The translations under genes and the position numbers were made by a program. The notes below the pieces were generated by a model. It had not been told where the DNA came from, ran no database searches, and was given only the letters and a program-made list of their open reading frames with translations. From a virus, in IMG/VR virus record IMGVR_UViG_3300036945_000184, positions 1 to 23,051 of that record: a stretch of 23,051 nucleotides of DNA; one strand, given 5' to 3'. Below are positions 18,923 to 23,051 of the stretch, in pieces. Each line of letters starts with the position of its first letter. Position 1 is the stretch's first letter.

Positions 18923-19084
18923 ATGTTTATGATGAGACAAGGCGATATTTCAAACGCCAAACGGGTCGATGAGCTTGAGAAGCGCATAGAAATGCTTGAA
19001 ACTGTGGTAAAGCAGTTACAATTGGCCGAACGCCCAAAGGTCGGGCGACCAGCAAAGGTCAAAGATGAGCCAGAACGAACTTAA
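18923..19084 (+). CDS. Small coiled-coil protein before portal (53 aa)
   Basis: The start is ATG 18923, with AAGGA about 5 bases upstream; an ATG 21 bases earlier lies inside the HNH gene. The 53-residue product begins MFMMRQGDISNAKRVDELEK and has a coiled coil (RIEMLETVVKQLQLAE) and a basic end with GRPAKVKDEPERT. It overlaps the portal start by 20 bases. It may be a small assembly factor or a terminase accessory protein; no family recognised. Confidence 0.6.
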   Translation: MFMMRQGDISNAKRVDELEKRIEMLETVVKQLQLAERPKVGRPAKVKDEPERT

Positions 19085-21212
19085 AGCTGCGGTTCAAGCC
19101 GCGATTGATGACTCCATTGGATTCATTGAAAGCGAAACAGTTGAGATGCGTAAACAGGCGTTGCAAGCCTATTTGCGTCAGCCTTACGGTAACGAAGTGG
19201 AAGGTAAGTCTTCTATCGTTACTGGTGAAGTTGCAGAAGCCATTGATGGTGCGCTGCCAGCTTTGATCCGTATCTTTACAGGTTCTGACCAGATCGTTGT
19301 TGCTGATCCTGTTGGCCCCGGCGATGAGGCTGGCGCAAAGCAAGCGACTGATTACCTGAATTACATTTTCCTCAAAGACAACCCCGGCGTGATAATCATG
19401 CACGACTGGTTCTTTGATGCCTTGCTGCAAAAGAACGGCATTGTGAAGGCCGTATGGGAAGACAAGGAAGACGTTACCAAAGAGACTTACGAAGGTCTTT
19501 CTGATGACGAACTGGCAATGCTGCTGCAAGATAGCGACATCGAGGTGGTTGAGCAAGAGACATTTACAAGCCCAATCCTTGACCCGATGGGCAACCCCGT
19601 CTTTGATGAGATGGGCGTGGCTGCTACCTACGGCGTTCACGATGTCACCATCAAGAAGGTTGAGAAGTCAGGCAAGGTCAAGATTTCCAACATCCCGCCT
19701 GAAGAATTCCTGATGGCAAAGGCTGGCCGCACTGTTAAGGATTCTCCTTTCGTTGCTCACCGCCGAATGATTACCCGTAGCGAACTGATCGCAATGGGCT
19801 TTGATGATGAAATCGTTAACAGCTTGCCAACTGGCGATGCTTTGGCCTACACGCCAGAACGTGTTGCTCGATTTGCTCCCGGTGAACAGCCGTATGACGA
19901 TGAGCCAACCGATTCTTCAATGCAAGAGATTGAAGTGTTTGAGTGCTACATTTACTACGATGCTGACGAAGACGGTATCGCTGAGTTGCACCAAGTGTTC
20001 TACGCTGGCAACGACATCCTGAGTGACGAAGAAACTGATTACGTTCCCTTCTACTCTGTCTGCCCACTGCCAATCCCGCACAAGTTCTTTGGTAACTCGC
20101 TGGCTGATCGCACTGTTGACCTGCAACTGATTAAGACAACAGTTACCCGTCAGATGCTGGACAACATGTATCTGACCAACAATAACCGTGTGGTTGCTGT
20201 TGAAGGTCAGGTCAACTTTGACGACTTGCTGACATCTACCGCTGGTGGTGTTATTCGTGCCAAGTCTCAAGGCGCTGTTCAGCAACTGGTTGTCCAGAAC
20301 ATGGCAAACCAGTCTTTCCCAATGCTGCAATACTTGGATTCTGTCCAAGCCAAGCGTACAGGCGTGACTGAAATGTCGCAGGGTCTTGACCCCAACATTC
20401 TCCAGAATGTGACCGCAGCAGCCGTGGCCTCCATGCAACAAGCTGGCGCTGGCAAGATTGAGCTGATTGCTCGTATCTTTGCCGAATCAGGCGTGAAAGA
20501 GCTGTTTGAAGGCATCATGCACTTGGTTACAAAGTACCAGCAGAAAGAGCGCATCATTCGCTTGCGTGGTACATACGTCACGATTGATCCCCGTTCATGG
20601 GCGAACAAGTTTGACATCTCGATCAATGTCGGTTTGGGTAACGGCAACCGCGACCAACAGATGGCGATGCTGAACATGGTTTTGGCAAAGCAAGAGCAAA
20701 TGATTGCTCAGTATGGGCCAGCCAACCCATTGGTTTCGCTTGGTCAGTATCGTGGCACTCTTGGCCGCATGGTTGAAGCTGCTGGCTTTAAAGACTCTGC
20801 TGAATTCTTCAAGCCGATCAGCCCAGAGCAAGACCAGCAACTGTCTAACCCACCACCACAGCAAGAACAGCCAATGTCGCCTGAAGTGCAAGCGTACATT
20901 GCCAAGACGCAAGCTGAAATTCAAGGCCAGCAAGCCAAGTTCCAAGCTGATATGCAAATGCAACAAGCCAAGATGCAAGCAGACCTTCAGTTTGAGCGCG
21001 AGAAGGCTGCACTTGAGTTGCAACTTCAACGCGAGAAGGCTGCGGCTGAGATTCAACTGATGCGTGAGAAAGAAGCCTCAAAACTTCAGATCGAGCGTGA
21101 AAAGATGAATATGCAATTTGCCATGAAGCAACAAGAGTTTGAGGCAGAAGCTCAATTGAAGGCAATGAAGGTCGGTGCTGGCATTACTTCTAACATTGAA
21201 ATTCCGGGGTGA
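19065..21212 (+). CDS. Portal protein, P22-like
   Basis: This 715-residue protein is close in length to the P22 portal (about 725). Typical features are SSIVTGEVAEAIDGALPALI near the N-terminus, YYDADEDGIAELHQVFYAG, PIPHKFFGNSLADRTVDLQL, TRQMLDNMYLTNNNRV, GLDPNILQNVTAAAVASMQQ and the trailing NVGLGNGNRDQQ stretch. The last about 110 residues are a long Gln/Lys/Glu/Ala-rich coiled coil (many QQAKxQA units), like the helical barrel of P22 portals. It forms the dodecameric ring through which DNA is packaged and released. Confidence 0.93.
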   Translation: MSQNELKAAVQAAIDDSIGFIESETVEMRKQALQAYLRQPYGNEVEGKSSIVTGEVAEAIDGALPALIRIFTGSDQIVVADPVGPGDEAGAKQATDYLNYIFLKDNPGVIIMHDWFFDALLQKNGIVKAVWEDKEDVTKETYEGLSDDELAMLLQDSDIEVVEQETFTSPILDPMGNPVFDEMGVAATYGVHDVTIKKVEKSGKVKISNIPPEEFLMAKAGRTVKDSPFVAHRRMITRSELIAMGFDDEIVNSLPTGDALAYTPERVARFAPGEQPYDDEPTDSSMQEIEVFECYIYYDADEDGIAELHQVFYAGNDILSDEETDYVPFYSVCPLPIPHKFFGNSLADRTVDLQLIKTTVTRQMLDNMYLTNNNRVVAVEGQVNFDDLLTSTAGGVIRAKSQGAVQQLVVQNMANQSFPMLQYLDSVQAKRTGVTEMSQGLDPNILQNVTAAAVASMQQAGAGKIELIARIFAESGVKELFEGIMHLVTKYQQKERIIRLRGTYVTIDPRSWANKFDISINVGLGNGNRDQQMAMLNMVLAKQEQMIAQYGPANPLVSLGQYRGTLGRMVEAAGFKDSAEFFKPISPEQDQQLSNPPPQQEQPMSPEVQAYIAKTQAEIQGQQAKFQADMQMQQAKMQADLQFEREKAALELQLQREKAAAEIQLMREKEASKLQIEREKMNMQFAMKQQEFEAEAQLKAMKVGAGITSNIEIPG

Positions 21213-21215
21213 TTT

Positions 21216-22031
21216 ATGACATATGAAGAACTGGTTGAACTGTTAAAGATGAAGCAAGCAGCGCCACAAGGTGCAGCACCATCTTTGAATGAAATCATTG
21301 CTGGCATCCAAGGGCAGTATCAGCCTGTTCAGAATATGCCAATGCAATCAATGGGCCAAGGCGCACAACGGTTTGTTACTGGTGTGCAGAACTTTGGCCC
21401 TGTTGAGCAAATCACTGAATATGGTCGCCAGCCTGTTGCTCAGTCAGCAACGCCAATGACAACATTTGTACCCGGCGCGTTTGACATTAACAAGACCGCT
21501 TACTTTGTTGAGCCGTCAGAGGCGCAAATTGCTGCTCGTATGGGACAGGGAGGCGGCGATACTCCGACTGCTGCTTTGTCTCCACAGCAAGAAGCCTTCT
21601 TTAACTTCTTGGAATCTCCAGAAGGCAAATCCATGAAGGATGCCCGAGGCGCGGCAATGAGTAATGTGATTGGGTCTGTTGCGGGTATGTTTAACCCTGT
21701 TGCTGCTGCTTATAACTTCTTTACTGGACAGCCAAATATCGGCAAATCCATTTCAAACCTTGCTTCTGCTGATAGGGCTGCTTTTGAGGCGGCTAAAGAA
21801 GCATTGGTTAATTACGGTGTAACTTCTACTGCAATGGGGCCACCTACTGCCGCACAAATGGCAGCATTGATGGGTTCTTTGGCTGTGGAATCTCCAGTTT
21901 ATGACTATGGCTACACGCCGGATTCTTACAGTTATGGCGATACATCGCAGTCTTATAGCGGTGGCGATTCAACATCCGCATCAAGTGCCGATAGCACTGC
22001 ATCTGACAACTCTGGGGTGGGTGGCTGGTAA
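21216..22031 (+). CDS. Virion-associated-like protein (271 aa)
   Basis: The N-terminal half is Gln/Met/Pro-rich with repeats of short motifs (MPMQSMGQGAQRF); the middle has PTAALSPQQEAFFNFLESPE and AMSNVIGSVAGMFNPVAAAY, a moderately hydrophobic helical segment. The last 50 residues are Ser, Tyr, Gly and Asp-rich low complexity (YGYTPDSYSYGDTSQSYSGG). Position between portal and scaffold points to a structural or injected protein. No named family. Confidence 0.55.
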   Translation: MTYEELVELLKMKQAAPQGAAPSLNEIIAGIQGQYQPVQNMPMQSMGQGAQRFVTGVQNFGPVEQITEYGRQPVAQSATPMTTFVPGAFDINKTAYFVEPSEAQIAARMGQGGGDTPTAALSPQQEAFFNFLESPEGKSMKDARGAAMSNVIGSVAGMFNPVAAAYNFFTGQPNIGKSISNLASADRAAFEAAKEALVNYGVTSTAMGPPTAAQMAALMGSLAVESPVYDYGYTPDSYSYGDTSQSYSGGDSTSASSADSTASDNSGVGGW

Positions 22032-22270
22032 TGGATAAAAAACTCCAAGCTGAATGGGCCAGCAACTTGCTAAACGATGACTTTTTCAAGAAAGTCATGG
22101 ATGATTTGAAAAATCAGCAGATTAGTGTGATAATTAACACAAATCAAGATGAGATTGATGAGCGCGAAGCTGCTTATGGTCACATCAAGACGCTTGACCT
22201 GTTCCTTGGACACTTGCAAGGCATTGCCGCTGAAACCAAGATTCAGGAAAAGAAGTGGAAAATTCTGTAA
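22031..22270 (+). CDS. Small helical protein before scaffold (79 aa)
   Basis: The start shares a base with the preceding TAA (TAATG). The product begins MDKKLQAEWASNLLNDDFFK, then KVMDDLKNQQISVIINTNQD, ISDERE-like IDEREAAYGHIKTLDLFLGH. Short helical proteins in this position between portal and scaffold genes are common in podoviruses. It may contribute to head assembly. Function unknown. Confidence 0.62.
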   Translation: MDKKLQAEWASNLLNDDFFKKVMDDLKNQQISVIINTNQDEIDEREAAYGHIKTLDLFLGHLQGIAAETKIQEKKWKIL

Positions 22271-22320
22271 CGAAAGTTACCCGCAGTCCAGACGGTTTCT
22301 GGCGAAAACTGAGATAACAA

Positions 22321-23051
22321 ATGGAAAACACCAACCCGCAAGGGAGTGAAAGCCTGAACGTAAACCAAGCCGCTAATGCGTTTTTGGGTTTGATGGGTAG
22401 TGACGAAGGAGCCGATGAAGGCCAACCTGAAGAACAATCTGAAGAACTTGAAGCGACTGGCGAAGCTGAAGATCAGTCTGAATATGAGGACGATCAAGAG
22501 CCTGTAGAGGAAGTAAAACCCCGATACAAGGCAAAAGTCGGTGGCGAGGAAGTTGAGGTTGAACTTGACGAACTTATCAACGGCTACCAGCGAAGCAAGG
22601 ATTACACACAAAAATCTCAGGCTCTGGCTGAACAGCGCAAGGCTATGGATGCCGAACGCCAACATCTTGAGCACGTTAAACAAGAGCGACAAGCATACGC
22701 CCAGAAACTGCAAGCACTCGATAGCTTCTTGAGCCAGCAGAATCGGGGTGAGGACTTAGAAGTTTTGAAAGAGACAGACCCTATCGGCTACGCCGTGAAG
22801 GTAGCAGAACAGAGCCAGCGTGAGAAACAACTTGCAGTAGTACGTGCCGAACAGCAACGCATTGCCCAACAGCAACAAGCCGAGCAACAGCAGACACTGC
22901 AAAACCATCTCAAGTATGAATCTGAAAAGCTAACGTCTGTTATCCCAGAACTGGCAACGCCAAAAGGTGATGCGATCCGGAAAGAAATCCGTGAATACGC
23001 AAAGTCTGTTGGCTGGTCAGATCAAGAACTCGCCTCAGTGTATGACCATCG
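22321..23051 (+). CDS. Scaffold protein, N-terminal part (partial)
   Basis: An open frame from ATG 22321 runs off the right edge after 243 codons. It begins MENTNPQGSESLNVNQAANA, has an acidic, Glu/Asp-rich region (about 29-66), then VGGEEVEVELDELINGYQRS (about 74-93) and a long Gln/Glu/Lys/Arg coiled coil (AEQQRIAQQQQAEQQQTLQN), ending in an EIREYAKSVGWSDQE segment. This acidic head plus coiled coil, placed after the portal, is typical of phage scaffold proteins that shape the prohead. The C-terminus is not in the window. Confidence 0.8.
   Translation, partial: MENTNPQGSESLNVNQAANAFLGLMGSDEGADEGQPEEQSEELEATGEAEDQSEYEDDQEPVEEVKPRYKAKVGGEEVEVELDELINGYQRSKDYTQKSQALAEQRKAMDAERQHLEHVKQERQAYAQKLQALDSFLSQQNRGEDLEVLKETDPIGYAVKVAEQSQREKQLAVVRAEQQRIAQQQQAEQQQTLQNHLKYESEKLTSVIPELATPKGDAIRKEIREYAKSVGWSDQELASVYDH

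Noticed and set aside
19059-19640. 193-codon minus-strand frame opposite the portal gene
   Set aside because: Shadow of the portal reading frame: no recognisable domain and no start signal.
20930-21170. Tandem DNA repeat at the portal end
   Set aside because: The repetition follows codon phase (QAKxQA and REKAA units) and reflects the coiled-coil barrel of the portal, not a separate DNA element.
1-23051. CRISPR array, insertion sequence, integrase or att site
   Set aside because: No regularly spaced direct repeats of suitable length, no transposase or recombinase motifs and no terminal inverted repeats were found on reading both strands.

Overview
The window is a stretch of a tailed double-stranded DNA phage genome. 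It has tightly packed genes with ATGA or TAATG stop-start overlaps, a P22-like portal with a PBSX-type terminase (suggesting a podovirus), an intact lysis cassette and a lambdoid-style recombination set. No integrase, tRNA, rRNA or CRISPR array is visible. Moderate base composition (judged by eye, not computed) and protein motifs resembling phages of Burkholderiales suggest a freshwater betaproteobacterial host. That host call is an inference.

Layout. (1) 1-1785, plus: end of a tail fibre gene, two small tail-associated proteins, an HNH endonuclease lodged between tail genes, and a second fibre-like protein. (2) 1817-3869, plus: lysis block of four small membrane proteins, a 3-TM holin and a T4-type lysozyme. 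A GNAT acetyltransferase and a metallophosphoesterase follow, to 5291. (3) 5299-7711, minus: a leftward operon of eight genes: two tiny conserved proteins, an Erf annealing protein, an SSB-like protein ending DDIPF, a winged-helix protein, a MazG-like pyrophosphohydrolase, a DUF3310 protein and an acidic protein. (4) 7819-14332, plus: early/replication block with small DNA-binding proteins, a DUF1376 replication protein carrying an internal 11-bp iteron array, endonuclease VII, a C5 cytosine methyltransferase overlapped along its length by another open frame, a PD-(D/E)XK nuclease, NinB and a RecA-dependent-type nuclease. (5) 14283-14641, minus: two tiny genes. (6) 14775-23051, plus: small pre-packaging genes, an ADP-ribosyltransferase-like protein, terminase small and large subunits, another HNH gene, portal, a virion-like protein and the start of a scaffold gene.

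How it fits together. The leftward and rightward early operons diverge from 7712-7818. The late-proximal block diverges from 14642-14774. Each divergent gap carries a near-identical 20-bp palindrome, which suggests one repressor acting on both. The DUF1376 protein with its internal iterons resembles the lambda O/ori arrangement; Erf, the SSB-like protein, NinB and the nucleases would serve recombination-linked replication.

Most interesting points: the methyltransferase region that seems to code in two frames over about 825 bp; the endonuclease VII gene that starts with a copy of the methyltransferase N-terminus; the iterons inside the DUF1376 gene; a branched RNA-like leader before that gene; and the shared palindromic operator.
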